DNA of 64,000 nucleotides, taken from NCBI RefSeq assembly GCF_018449515.1, contig NZ_JAAVUQ010000019.1:1-64000 (forward strand). The letters run 5' to 3'. Under the pieces are notes generated by a model that searched no databases, was not told the DNA's origin, and worked only from the letters and a program-made list of their open reading frames with translations. The first letter of the stretch is position 1; every line of letters starts with the position of its first letter. The position numbers and the translations under genes were made by a program. Of the stretch, positions 17,960 through 26,859 are shown piece after piece. The DNA is from Caballeronia sp. dw_19 (GTDB lineage: Bacteria; Pseudomonadota; Gammaproteobacteria; Burkholderiales; Burkholderiaceae).

Positions 17960-18439
17960 ATGAGAATCCCCCTGTCCGCCGGCATTGCCGCGCTGTTCCT
18001 GAGCACCAGCGCGCTTGCGCAACAACCGATCGCTTTTCCGATGCGCAGCCAGAGTCCGGCGCAAACCAGTATCGATACCGCCATGTGCTACAGCTACGCC
18101 AATCAACATACCGGCGTGGTGATGGCACGCGTGTCCCAGGCGCCTGAAAAGCCGAAGACCGTGAAGCCTGGTGTGGTGCATCCGGTTGCGGTGGCGGCGC
18201 CGTTGCCATCGTCGGCGATTGCGATTTCGCCTGGGTCGGCGCCGGTTGCTGCATCGGCGATGGAGGCATCCTCGACGCCCACGCCCGGGGTTGCTGCGGA
18301 TGCTCGCGCGGCCGCGCACGCAAGTTCGACTTCCGCCGATGCACCTATGCCCGCGTTGCCACCGCCCGAGCCGCCGATGGTTCAGTACTGGCGATCATAT
18401 GGCGAATGTATGACCGACCGTGGGTATATGGTGCGGTGA
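17960..18439 (+). CDS. Small secreted protein of unknown function
   Basis: 159 aa with a signal peptide (MRIPLSAGIAALFLSTSALAQQ). The middle is a low-complexity Ala/Pro/Ser/Thr-rich linker. The conserved-looking parts are an N-terminal stretch with Cys (DTAMCYSYANQHTG) and a C-terminal YWRSYGECMTDRGYMVR; the two cysteines may pair in the periplasm or at the cell surface. The ATG that begins the signal peptide is chosen over an in-frame codon at 17882. No family is recognised. Confidence 0.65.
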   Translation: MRIPLSAGIAALFLSTSALAQQPIAFPMRSQSPAQTSIDTAMCYSYANQHTGVVMARVSQAPEKPKTVKPGVVHPVAVAAPLPSSAIAISPGSAPVAASAMEASSTPTPGVAADARAAAHASSTSADAPMPALPPPEPPMVQYWRSYGECMTDRGYMVR

Positions 18440-18489
18440 TTTTTCGCTCGCGCCGGTGGACGGGGATGGGTTTTGGGGTTTTGGGGTTT

Positions 18490-18866
18490 TGGGGTTAGTG
18501 GTTGGGGTTTATGCTGGGGTGGTCGGTTCTGGGGGTGGTGGTCGGGGTCTATGCCGGGGTGGTCGGTTCCGGGGTTAGCGGTCGGAGTCAATGCTGGGTT
18601 GCTGCTTTCGGCCGTGGTGGTCTGCAAGAGTCGGATTTTCTCTTTATCACTGTTAGCCACTGTGCGTGGCGGCACGTCATTTCTTTGTCCAAAGCGACAA
18701 AGAAACGAAGCAAAGAAAGCGCTTTCAACCACGCTACCCTAAGTGTCCACAGCGTGCAGTTTTGATTCATAGGTGCCCCAAAAGCACGGTGCTCGCCAGA
18801 GCGGAGGATGTGTGAACCCCTCCTTCTCCGAACACCGATACCCACACGCTTCGCCACCAGTGATTG
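18490..18866 (-). repeat. Dispersed repeat, copy B (inverted), with 40-bp tandem units
   Basis: Reverse-oriented copy of the dispersed element. The hairpin arms TTTCTTTGTC and GACAAAGAAA are at 18680-18689 and 18696-18705. Its GC-skewed tail contains 40-base tandem units at 18510-18549 and 18550-18589, flanked by partial units from 18490 to about 18600. Relative to copy C the part near 18740-18830 has small differences and a changed reading frame, so it is not read as a gene. Confidence 0.85.
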
Positions 18867-19118
18867 AACCTGCCCAAGGGACACCCCGCGCTATCCGCGG
18901 ACGACCTCCCTCCAAATATGTACGCGACGGACCACGTCGCTAACCACCAAGACACGGCCCACGCGGATGCATCGGGCCGTAGCTGGCGAGAAGAATCGTG
19001 CATGCCGCGTAACAACCCACCAAACATGAAGCCGTAAATATGCGTTCGGTCGTGTAGCCCACCAAAAAGCAGCGCACGGTCGGCCAACGCACCAAAAAAC
19101 GCGGCAGCGAATACGCGT
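18867..19118. other. Unique segment enclosed by inverted repeat copies
   Basis: About 250 bases between inverted copies B and C. No coding frame is convincing, and it carries no transposase or known inverted-terminal-repeat signature. Together with the two repeats it forms a roughly 1-kb inverted-repeat structure. Confidence 0.6.
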
Positions 19119-19520
19119 GAGGCCGTGCGGGTCCCTCGGCAATTCGTGCTTGCCCGAGAGCGTACGGGGCGAAGCGTGTTCGTGTCAGGATTCGCGAGAA
19201 GGAGGGGTTCAAACATTCTTCGCTCTGGCGAGCACCGTGCTTTTGGGGCACCTATGAATAGAAACTGCACGCTGTGGACACTTAGGGTAGCGGGTTGTAA
19301 AAGCGCTTTCTTTGCTTCGTTTCTTTGTCGCTTTGGACAAAGAAATGACGTGCCGCCACGCACAGTGGCTAATAGTGATAAAGAGAAAATCCGACTCAGG
19401 CAGACCGCTAACGCCGAAAGCAGCAACCCGGCATAGACCGCGACCGCTAACCCCGGAACCGACCAACCCAGCACTGACCCCGCCCACAGCCCCTGAAAGC
19501 ATCAACCCTGAGCCCCTAAG
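19119..19520 (+). repeat. Dispersed repeat, copy C
   Basis: Direct-orientation copy, nearly identical to the one at 62812-63210. It runs from GGCCGTGCGGG through CTTGCCCGAGAGCG, the block GGGGCACCTATGAAT, the hairpin (TTTCTTTGTC 19320-19329 / GACAAAGAAA 19336-19345, loop GCTTTG), and GATAAAGAGAAAATCCGACT, into a degenerate CCGACCGCTAACCCC tail. A 103-codon frame inside is mirrored in the 62.8 kb copy, but there are open frames on the opposite strand too, as expected from a repeat. Confidence 0.85.
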
Positions 19521-19552
19521 CATGTCATGTCAACTCAATACCACCCGTATTA

Positions 19553-19576
19553 CGCTATATTTACAAAAATATAGCG
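19553..19576. promoter_or_regulatory. AT-rich perfect hairpin/palindrome
   Basis: Arms CGCTATATTT and AAATATAGCG (10 bp, perfect) enclose a 4-base centre. It lies in the 385-base gap between repeat copy C and the msrB gene; no T-run follows, so an operator or processing site is more likely than a terminator. Nothing else is recognised in 19577-19905. Confidence 0.45.
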
Positions 19577-19905
19577 CAGCAAAAAAACGCGAAATACCCG
19601 CGGCGGTATCCACAGACCGGTCAAACGAATTTAATGGGTCACGTGTAACCGGCCATCACCCCTGGACGAACTAACAAACAGACGCGCAGAGAATAGTGGG
19701 GTTGATAAACCGCGCCACACACCGGTTGAAATAGTCCACAGGCCCTTCAAAATTCATCACGATTTTCCCGTTCCGAGGGATTAAAGCCGTGATTGAAGTG
19801 TTTGCCTGTTAGAACCACAACCGCGGTTCCCTGTAGCGAACCCCGAAAGCCGATCACACAAAGAACGGCCTTCCTTGAAAAGTTGGTTTTGTTCAGGAGC
19901 ACATC

Positions 19906-20421
19906 ATGCAGACCCGGCGTCGATTTATTTTCGCAGGCAGCGTTTTTGCGGCAGCGGCGTTTGCCGCGTTTAATCAACGTCGCGTGTTGGGTGCAACCGG
20001 AAAAGGCAGCAGCACCGCCGATGAATCGTTCGAGGTCGTTCACCCTGACGACCAATGGCGCCGTCTGCTGACGCCTGCGCAATACAACGTACTTCGGCAC
20101 GAAGGCACAGAACGTCCTTACAGCAGCCCTTTGAACGACGAACATCGCAGCGGCACGTTCGCGTGCGCCGGATGCGAGCTCGACGTCTTTTCGTCGCGTA
20201 CGAAGTTCGACAGCCACACCGGCTGGCCGAGCTTTTGGGCTCCGCTCGACCACGCGGTGGGAACGCATGAGGACTTGTCTTTCGGCGTCTCGCGTACTGA
20301 GGTGCATTGCCGGCGTTGCGGTGGGCATCTGGGCCATGTCTTCGATGACGGTCCAAAACCCACAGGTTTGCGCTATTGCATGAACGGCCTGGCAATGACG
20401 TTCAAACCCGCCGCTGCCTGA
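19906..20421 (+). CDS. msrB: Exported peptide-methionine (R)-S-oxide reductase
   Basis: 171 aa. A Tat-like leader (TRRRFIFAGSVFAAAAFAAF) precedes a complete MsrB domain. Zinc cysteines are C87/C90 (FACAGC) and C135/C138 (HCRRCGG); the catalytic cysteine is C158 in RYCMNGLAM. It reduces methionine-R-sulfoxide in damaged envelope proteins and needs electrons from a thioredoxin-like donor. The adjacent DipZ-type membrane protein 108 bases downstream is the likely donor. Confidence 0.95.
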   Translation: MQTRRRFIFAGSVFAAAAFAAFNQRRVLGATGKGSSTADESFEVVHPDDQWRRLLTPAQYNVLRHEGTERPYSSPLNDEHRSGTFACAGCELDVFSSRTKFDSHTGWPSFWAPLDHAVGTHEDLSFGVSRTEVHCRRCGGHLGHVFDDGPKPTGLRYCMNGLAMTFKPAAA

Positions 20422-20529
20422 GCGTTATCTAAGCGTTACCCGAGTACGCCGCCTGATCCGCTGCACAAGCTATCGAAACTGCTTTGCGCTGAATCCCGAC
20501 CACCAAAAGACCTAAGAACCTTCACGCTC

Positions 20530-22350
20530 ATGTTACTCATTGTCCTGGCTTATCTTGGCGGCGCGCTCACTATCCTGAGCCCCTGCATCCTGCCCGTGTT
20601 GCCCTTCGTGTTCTCGCGGGCGGATCAACCGTTCGTGCGTAGCGGCCTGCCCTTGCTTGCCGGCATGGCCATCACCTTTGCAGCGGTCGCGACGCTCGCG
20701 GCAGTGGGCGGCGGCTGGGTGACGCAGGCGAACCAGTACGGCCGCTGGCTTGCTGTCGCATTGCTGGGTATCTTCGGCTTGACGTTGCTGTTGCCAAGCT
20801 TCGCCGAACGCCTCATGCGTCCGTTTGTCAGCGCGGGCAACCGGCTGACCGAATTTGCCCAGGCCGATGGACAACAAGTGCGCGCGAGTTCGTCGTTCCT
20901 GCTGGGCATTGCGACCGGCTTGCTGTGGGCGCCATGCGCCGGCCCGATTTTGGGCCTTGTACTGACCGGTGCGGCATTGCGCGGCGCGAGTGTCGGCACG
21001 ACGCTGCTGCTGGTCGCTTACGCGGCAGGGGCTGCGACGTCGCTGGCGGTGGCGTTGCTCATCGGCGGCCGGGTGTTTGCTGCAATGAAACGCTCGCTGG
21101 GGGCGGGCGAGTGGATTCGTCGCGGTATTGGCGCTGCGATGTTGCTCGGTGTTGTCGCCATCTCGTTAGGACTCGATACCGGCGTGCTCGCGCGCGTGTC
21201 GACTGTTGCCACGGGCGGCATCGAACAGAAACTGGTGGACCTGTTATCAGGCGGTACGGCGCAGGCCAAGGCTGTCAACAACGAAACGGCGACACCCGCC
21301 CAGACCGCCACGGCAACCGATGCCGCCGCCGGACCCGCGATGATGCGTGCAGCCGCTCCCGCCGACGCGCCGCTGTCGCTGCCGGTGGAAGGCGAATTAC
21401 CGTCGTTGTCCGGCGCCGTTCAATGGCTCAATTCGCCGCCGCTGACGGCGCAGGATTTACGCGGCAAGGTCGTGCTCGTCGATTTCTGGACTTACTCGTG
21501 CATCAACTGTTTGCGCTCGTTGCCTTACGTGAAAGCGTGGGCGCAGAAGTATCGTGATCAGGGGCTGGTCGTGATCGGCGTGCATGCGCCCGAGTTTGCA
21601 TTCGAGCGCAACGTGGACAACGTTAAGCGAGCGACGCACGATCTGGGTGTCGACTATCCGGTTGCCATCGATAACAACTACGCAATCTGGCGTGCATTTG
21701 GGAACCAGTACTGGCCGGCGCATTATTTTATCGATGCCAAGGGGCAGATTCGTTTTCATCACTTTGGCGAAGGGGACTACGCGCATTCGGAACAGGTGAT
21801 CCAGCAGTTGCTGGCGGAAGCCGGTCACGCGAATGCGGGCGCGATGGTCAGCGACGAAACCGTAGCGAAGGGCGTGCAAATGGCCGCCGATAACGCCGAC
21901 ATGCAGTCGCCGGAAACCTATGTAGGCTACGAGCGTGCGGAGAACTTTGCTGACCACGGCGGCGAGTCGCATGACCGCGTTCACACGTATGCGGCGCCTG
22001 CTCAACTCGCGCTTAACGACTGGGGTCTGGCGGGTGCATGGAAGGTAGAAGCCGAGCAAGCGACGCTGGCGGCATCGACGGGAACTATCGTTTATCGATT
22101 CCACGCGCGTGACTTGCATCTCGTGCTCGGACCAGGAAAGGACAACAAGCCGGTGAGGTTTCGCGTGAGCATCGACGGCGCGGCGCCGGGCGACGCACAC
22201 GGGTCGGATGTCATGGCCGATGGCACCGGCACGGTCACGGAGCAGCGCTTATATCAACTCGTACGCCAGCCGGGCGATGTAAAAGATCGCACCTTCACCA
22301 TTGAATTCCTGGATCCTGGTGTCGAGGCATATGCGTTCACGTTCGGTTGA
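20530..22350 (+). CDS. DipZ-type cytochrome c biogenesis/thiol-disulfide transfer protein
   Basis: 606 aa in three parts. The N-terminal about 240 residues form a CcdA-like membrane domain with redox cysteines in LSPCILPVLPF (C19) and LWAPCAGPILG. Then comes a periplasmic thioredoxin-like domain with the active site C324-I-N-C327 in TYSCINCLRSLPY. The C-terminal about 150 residues form a beta-rich domain typical of DipZ. It passes electrons from cytoplasmic thioredoxin across the membrane. Location next to the exported MsrB gives a coherent periplasmic methionine-repair pair. Confidence 0.92.
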   Translation: MLLIVLAYLGGALTILSPCILPVLPFVFSRADQPFVRSGLPLLAGMAITFAAVATLAAVGGGWVTQANQYGRWLAVALLGIFGLTLLLPSFAERLMRPFVSAGNRLTEFAQADGQQVRASSSFLLGIATGLLWAPCAGPILGLVLTGAALRGASVGTTLLLVAYAAGAATSLAVALLIGGRVFAAMKRSLGAGEWIRRGIGAAMLLGVVAISLGLDTGVLARVSTVATGGIEQKLVDLLSGGTAQAKAVNNETATPAQTATATDAAAGPAMMRAAAPADAPLSLPVEGELPSLSGAVQWLNSPPLTAQDLRGKVVLVDFWTYSCINCLRSLPYVKAWAQKYRDQGLVVIGVHAPEFAFERNVDNVKRATHDLGVDYPVAIDNNYAIWRAFGNQYWPAHYFIDAKGQIRFHHFGEGDYAHSEQVIQQLLAEAGHANAGAMVSDETVAKGVQMAADNADMQSPETYVGYERAENFADHGGESHDRVHTYAAPAQLALNDWGLAGAWKVEAEQATLAASTGTIVYRFHARDLHLVLGPGKDNKPVRFRVSIDGAAPGDAHGSDVMADGTGTVTEQRLYQLVRQPGDVKDRTFTIEFLDPGVEAYAFTFG

Positions 22351-22381
22351 GTGGCGAGAAGCGAACGCATAGGGCGCGGCC

Positions 22382-23086
22382 TTATGCGTCGTTGAAGCGA
22401 TAAATCAGCAGGCGGCCTTTATAGGCGGCAGTATCGTCGAAGGCGATTTTATCCAGCCGTTCCTCGCGCATCTGGAAGCCGCGGTCGCCCATTTGCCGGT
22501 TGAACGCGGCTCGATTGCCCCGGTCGGGGTCCACGATCCAGACCTCCGCCGCCGCCGACGCATGCAGTCCGATGAACGCGGCGAGCGTTGCGTTGGCATC
22601 GCGTTCGTAGAGCAGGTCGCTGCCCATGATCAGGTCGAAGCGGCCATCGACAATACGGCGTCCTGCCTCATCTTCCAGCGTGTCTTCCAACTCGGGGATG
22701 GACCAGTTGCCGTGCCGGTATTTCATGGGCGGCAGGTGATTCAGGCGCAGGTTTTTATCGAGGAAGTCTGCGGTCAGTGGATGGCAATCGCTGGCGGTTA
22801 CGTCCGCGCCGCGACGGTGTCCGACGAGGCTGGCGAGTGCCAGTCCGCAGCCGATTTCGAGAATTCGTTCGTCCAACAATACTGGCCGCAGGGCGAGGCG
22901 TGCGGCGAGATGTGCGCCGGATGGCCACAGCATGCCGAATAGCGGCCACATGGCGGAAGAGATGCCGATTCGTTCGGCGTCGCCGGTGGGGTCGGAGAAT
23001 TGCTGAAGATCCAGCAGCGAGCGAATGATGAGGTCTTCAACGCCAGCAACGGCGATGTTTTGTTGCTTGGTCAGGTAACCGGGCAT
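22382..23086 (-). CDS. Class I SAM-dependent methyltransferase (METTL-type)
   Basis: 234 aa. Motif I is EIGCGLALASLVGHRRGADVTASD, and LIMGSDLLYERD stands where lysine methyltransferase-like (METTL21/NNMT-like) proteins carry their acidic/Tyr motif. Substrate is probably a protein lysine or small amine; not determined. The frame stays open upstream to 23248, but that start is a TTG with a Pro-rich, non-conserved-looking lead, so the ATG opening MPGYLTKQQNIAV is chosen. No good Shine-Dalgarno is visible. It converges on dipZ with a 31-base gap. Confidence 0.8.
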   Translation of the reverse strand: MPGYLTKQQNIAVAGVEDLIIRSLLDLQQFSDPTGDAERIGISSAMWPLFGMLWPSGAHLAARLALRPVLLDERILEIGCGLALASLVGHRRGADVTASDCHPLTADFLDKNLRLNHLPPMKYRHGNWSIPELEDTLEDEAGRRIVDGRFDLIMGSDLLYERDANATLAAFIGLHASAAAEVWIVDPDRGNRAAFNRQMGDRGFQMREERLDKIAFDDTAAYKGRLLIYRFNDA

Positions 23087-23250
23087 CAGGGGGGCGCAAA
23101 GTGAAGCCGCGCGGGGAGACGGGGACGTAGTATGCGCCAGTTTGGGCGTCGGGGGCCGGGATGTCCCGCGTGCGTGCTGTTTTGGGTGTTCGTGTGAACG
23201 ACCTTCCTTCGTGTTTGTCCCTATCGCGCCCGCCGGCCTCCACTCCAATA

Positions 23251-23266
23251 ATGTAATCCATTACAT
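23251..23266. promoter_or_regulatory. LacI-type operator
   Basis: ATGTAAT-CC-ATTACAT is an inverted repeat with 7-base arms, 25 bases before the LacI-family start. It resembles the TGTAA-n-CG-n-TTACA consensus of LacI-type sugar repressors but has CC at the centre. It probably mediates autoregulation and control of the downstream transporter. Confidence 0.7.
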
Positions 23267-23290
23267 CCTGCGGGCTGTGAGTTGAAACAA

Positions 23291-24310
23291 ATGACGGATT
23301 CATTTCGCACCGCCGATGAAATCTCGATCTCCGATGTCGCCCAGAAGGCGGGCGTATCGGTCGCGACTGTTTCCCGCGTCCTCAACGGCCACACCAACGT
23401 ACGTGAACCCACCCGCGACAAAGTGCTCGCAGCGGTTGCGGCCAGCGGGTATCGAATCAATGAACTCGCCCGCAATTTGCGCACTGCCGAAAGCCGCATG
23501 CTGCTCACCATGGTTCCCGACTTCGGTAACCCGTTCTACGCCGCCATCGTTCGCGGTATCGACAGCGTCGCCCGTCAAAACGGCTATTTCATGCTGCTCT
23601 GCGATACAGGCGCCGATCCTGGCCGCGAGCGCAGTTACTTCGACCTGCTGCGAGGCCGCCGCGCCGACGGCGCCATCTGTCTCGATCCTGCCGCCATTCA
23701 GCAGGCGCTAGTCGAGGAAACTGCCACGCTGCCCTGGGTAGCGTGTTGCGAGTTTGATCCCGCGGCAGGCGTGCCGTATGTAGGCATCGACAACTATCAA
23801 GCCGCCGGCGATGCAGTACGCTACTTGCTCAGCCAAGGCCACCGGAAAATCGCGCTGATTAATTCGGGCCGAGGCTATTTATATAGCCGCCAGCGCGCAG
23901 AGGGCTATCGCGATGCGCTGAGCGCTGCGGGGATCGACGCTGATGCCGCCTGGCAGATCGACCTCGATACCCTCGATTACGCAGCCGGTGAAAGCGCCGC
24001 GCGCAAGCTGACACGCCTGCGGCGCAACCGACCGACTGCTGTGTTCGCCGTCTCCGATACCCTCGCCATCGGCGTAATCAACGGCTTGCGGGGCGTCGGC
24101 TTGCGCGTGCCGGACGACATGGCCGTAATGGGCTTCGACGATATCGCCGTCGCCGCGCAAATCGATCCGCCGCTGACGACGGTCGCTCAACCCATGCGCG
24201 AACTCGGCGAAACCGCCGCGCGCCTGCTGCTCAAACGCCTGCGCGAACCAAACGTACACGTGCCCGGCGTGCTGCTCCCGCACAAGCTGATGATAAGAAG
24301 GAGCGCGTGA
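23291..24310 (+). CDS. LacI-family transcriptional regulator of the adjacent sugar transporter
   Basis: 339 aa. The N-terminal helix-turn-helix ISDVAQKAGVSVATVSRVLNGHTNVREPTRDKVLAAVAASGY is a textbook LacI domain. The remainder is a periplasmic-binding-protein-like sensor (NPFYAAIVRGIDSVARQNGYFMLLCDT and VMGFDDIAVAAQIDPPLTTVAQP). It overlaps the start region of the ATPase gene, so repressor and transporter are translationally linked. The ligand would be the sugar carried by that transporter. Confidence 0.95.
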   Translation: MTDSFRTADEISISDVAQKAGVSVATVSRVLNGHTNVREPTRDKVLAAVAASGYRINELARNLRTAESRMLLTMVPDFGNPFYAAIVRGIDSVARQNGYFMLLCDTGADPGRERSYFDLLRGRRADGAICLDPAAIQQALVEETATLPWVACCEFDPAAGVPYVGIDNYQAAGDAVRYLLSQGHRKIALINSGRGYLYSRQRAEGYRDALSAAGIDADAAWQIDLDTLDYAAGESAARKLTRLRRNRPTAVFAVSDTLAIGVINGLRGVGLRVPDDMAVMGFDDIAVAAQIDPPLTTVAQPMRELGETAARLLLKRLREPNVHVPGVLLPHKLMIRRSA

Positions 24311-24312
24311 TC

Positions 24313-25800
24313 ATGAGCCTGGCCGTCAGCTTCGACAACATCGAAAAACAGTTCGGACCGGTTCGCGTGCTGCACGGCGTGAGCTTCGACCTCGCACCTG
24401 GACGCATCTACGGCTTGCTTGGCGAGAACGGCGCGGGCAAGTCGACGTTGATGAAAATCCTCGCCGGCTATGAACGCCCGAGCGCGGGCACGTTCTCCAT
24501 CGACGGCGTCGTCAAGTCCTTCGACAGTTCGCGCGATGCCGAAGCCACAGGCATCGTGCTGATCCATCAGGAGCTGAACCTCGCGGATCATTTGAGCATT
24601 GTGCAGAACATGTTTCTCGGTCATGAGAAACGGCGCGGCTTCTTCCTCGATGAACCCGCCATGCGCGAAGACGCACGCGCGCGTCTCGCCGATGTCGGCC
24701 TGCACAAGCACCCGGATACACGCGTGCGCGACCTGATCGTCGCGGAGAAGCAACTCGTGGAAATCGCCAAGGCCATGCTGCGCGATGCCCGCCTCTTGAT
24801 CATGGATGAGCCCACCGCCACGCTCACGCCCGCTGAAACGCAACGCCTGTTCGCGTTGATGGCGCGGCTGAAGGACGACGGCGTGACCATCGTTTATATC
24901 TCGCACAAGCTCGATGAAGTGGAGCTTGTCACTGACGAGGTCATCGTGATGCGCGATGGCCGTTTCGTCACGCGCGGGTTGACTGCCGAGACCACGCGCC
25001 AGCAGATGGCGAACCTGATGGTCGGGCGCGAAGTGTCCGACATGTTCCCCGATAAACCCGTCATCGCCACCGATGCCCGCGTTGCGTTCAAGGTGGATAA
25101 CGCCTATGTGCCGGGATGGGCGGAGAACGTGAGCTTCTCGGTGCGGGCAGGCGAAGTGTTCGGTTTCGCGGGACTTGTAGGCGCGGGACGCACGGAACTC
25201 TTCGAGGGACTGGTCGGCCTGCGGGCGCGCACAGCGGGACGCATCACGCTCGACGGCGAGAGCATCAATCCGCGCGATCCCCGCACCGCGATGAAACATG
25301 GCATCACGTACCTGAGCGAGGACCGCAAGGGACGTGGCCTGCACGTCGACATGGAGTTGAAAGACAACCTCACCATGATGACGCTGGAGCGCTACGCGCA
25401 TCCGCTGCTCGACGCACAAGCAGAACGCGATGCGCTTAAAAAGGCGGTCGGCGATTTCGGTATCCGCACGGGCAACCTGGCGAGCCGTGCGCGCATGTTG
25501 TCGGGCGGCAATCAGCAAAAGCTCGCGCTCGCGAAGTTCCTGCACCCCGATCCACGCGTGGTTGTTCTCGACGAGCCCACTCGCGGTGTCGATGTCGGCG
25601 CGAAACGCGATATCTATTTCCTGATCCACGCGCTCGCCGCTGAAGGCCGTGCGGTGATCGTCATCTCATCGGAACTGATCGAGCTGATTGGTTTATGCCA
25701 TCGCGTGGCGGTGATGCGCGGCGGCCAGCTTGTCGCCACGCTTGGGCCCGGACATCTGACTGAAGAGAGGTTGATCGCGCATGCGACCGGCACACACTGA
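24313..25800 (+). CDS. Sugar ABC transporter ATP-binding protein (RbsA/MglA-like)
   Basis: 495 aa with two tandem ATPase domains. The first has Walker A GENGAGKST at residues 37-45. The second carries the well-preserved signature LSGGNQQKLALAKFL and Walker B VVVLDEPTRGVDVG. The first domain's signature is degenerate, as usual in this family. AGAAGGAG lies 9 nt before the ATG at 24313; a GTG at 24307 overlapping the repressor stop is less well spaced. It powers the permease encoded immediately downstream (20-base overlap). Confidence 0.94.
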   Translation: MSLAVSFDNIEKQFGPVRVLHGVSFDLAPGRIYGLLGENGAGKSTLMKILAGYERPSAGTFSIDGVVKSFDSSRDAEATGIVLIHQELNLADHLSIVQNMFLGHEKRRGFFLDEPAMREDARARLADVGLHKHPDTRVRDLIVAEKQLVEIAKAMLRDARLLIMDEPTATLTPAETQRLFALMARLKDDGVTIVYISHKLDEVELVTDEVIVMRDGRFVTRGLTAETTRQQMANLMVGREVSDMFPDKPVIATDARVAFKVDNAYVPGWAENVSFSVRAGEVFGFAGLVGAGRTELFEGLVGLRARTAGRITLDGESINPRDPRTAMKHGITYLSEDRKGRGLHVDMELKDNLTMMTLERYAHPLLDAQAERDALKKAVGDFGIRTGNLASRARMLSGGNQQKLALAKFLHPDPRVVVLDEPTRGVDVGAKRDIYFLIHALAAEGRAVIVISSELIELIGLCHRVAVMRGGQLVATLGPGHLTEERLIAHATGTH

Positions 25801-26797
25801 AGGCGTTGAAGGATCGAGCCGGCTGGGCAACATCGCGCGGCGGCTGCACGGCGTCGGGCCACTGCTCGGGCTGGTCGCGCTATGCATAGGCGGCACGCTG
25901 CTGAACCCGGATTTCGCCACCTTCGACAACGCGATGAACGTCCTCACGCGAACCTCGTTCATCGGCATCATTGCCGTGGGGATGACCTTCGTGATCATCT
26001 CGGGCGGTATCGATCTGTCTGTCGGATCGATGGCCGCATTGATCGCGGGCAGCATGATCTGGATCATGAACGCGCTCGCGCACGGCGTGGGCGGACGCAC
26101 CCTTGCGCCACTCGCCATTATCGCTGTCGGTGTTGTTTTAGCCCTTGTTTTAGGGGGTCTTTTCGGTTTGGCACATGGCCTGCTCGTGACCAAGGGGCGG
26201 ATAGAACCGTTCATCGTGACACTGGGGACGCTCGGCATTTTTCGTGCGGTGCTGACGTGGCTCGCGGATGGCGGCGCGCTCACGCTCGACAACAATTTGT
26301 CCGATCTCTATGGCCCTGTGTATTACGCCAGCCTCTTCGGCATTCCCGTGCCGATCTGGGTGTTCCTGATCGTCGCAGCGGGCGGCGTGATCGTGCTGAA
26401 CCGGACCGTGTTCGGGCGGCATGTGCAGGCTATCGGGTCGAACGAACAGGTCGCGCGTTATGCGGCCATTCGCGTCGATACCGTGAAGATAGTCACGTAT
26501 GTGCTGCTTGGGCTGTGTGTAGGCGTGGCGACCGTGCTGTATGTGCCGCGCCTCGGGTCCGCAACCCCTACGACCGGCCTGCTCTGGGAGCTTGAAGCGA
26601 TTGCGGCGGTGGTCGTTGGCGGAACCGCGTTAAGGGGGGGCGAAGGGCGCGTGATCGGGACGGTGATCGGCGCGATCCTGTTGTCGGTGATTGCGAACAT
26701 CCTGAATCTCACCAGCATCATCAGCGTGTATCTCAACGCGGCAGTGCAAGGCGCCGTGATTATTTTCGTAGCGTTTTTACAGCGTGGACGTCGTTGA
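25781..26797 (+). CDS. Sugar ABC transporter permease (RbsC-like)
   Basis: 338 aa inner-membrane protein with about eight to ten hydrophobic segments. The family stretch FVIISGGIDLSVGSMAALIAGS and the cytoplasmic loop VGSNEQVARYAAIRVDTVKI are characteristic of RbsC-type permeases, as is the C-terminal VVGGTALRGGEGRVIGTVIGA. It overlaps the ATPase gene by 20 bases. The sugar is not identifiable from the permease. Confidence 0.94.
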   Translation: MRPAHTEGVEGSSRLGNIARRLHGVGPLLGLVALCIGGTLLNPDFATFDNAMNVLTRTSFIGIIAVGMTFVIISGGIDLSVGSMAALIAGSMIWIMNALAHGVGGRTLAPLAIIAVGVVLALVLGGLFGLAHGLLVTKGRIEPFIVTLGTLGIFRAVLTWLADGGALTLDNNLSDLYGPVYYASLFGIPVPIWVFLIVAAGGVIVLNRTVFGRHVQAIGSNEQVARYAAIRVDTVKIVTYVLLGLCVGVATVLYVPRLGSATPTTGLLWELEAIAAVVVGGTALRGGEGRVIGTVIGAILLSVIANILNLTSIISVYLNAAVQGAVIIFVAFLQRGRR

Positions 26798-26859
26798 AGT
26801 GTGTTCGAACCGTGCCCTGACATCCTCTCAGGCGCCTGTCAAAACAATGGAGACACAGC

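Noticed and set aside
18767..19474. 235-aa minus-strand frame spanning the repeats
   Set aside because: It runs through two repeat copies and a unique spacer, with a Trp/Arg/Cys-rich composition and no family; repeat copies are open in several frames on both strands.
24187..25629. 480-aa minus-strand frame opposite the sugar transporter ATPase
   Set aside because: Antisense to a textbook RbsA-like gene with intact motifs; no homology pattern of its own.
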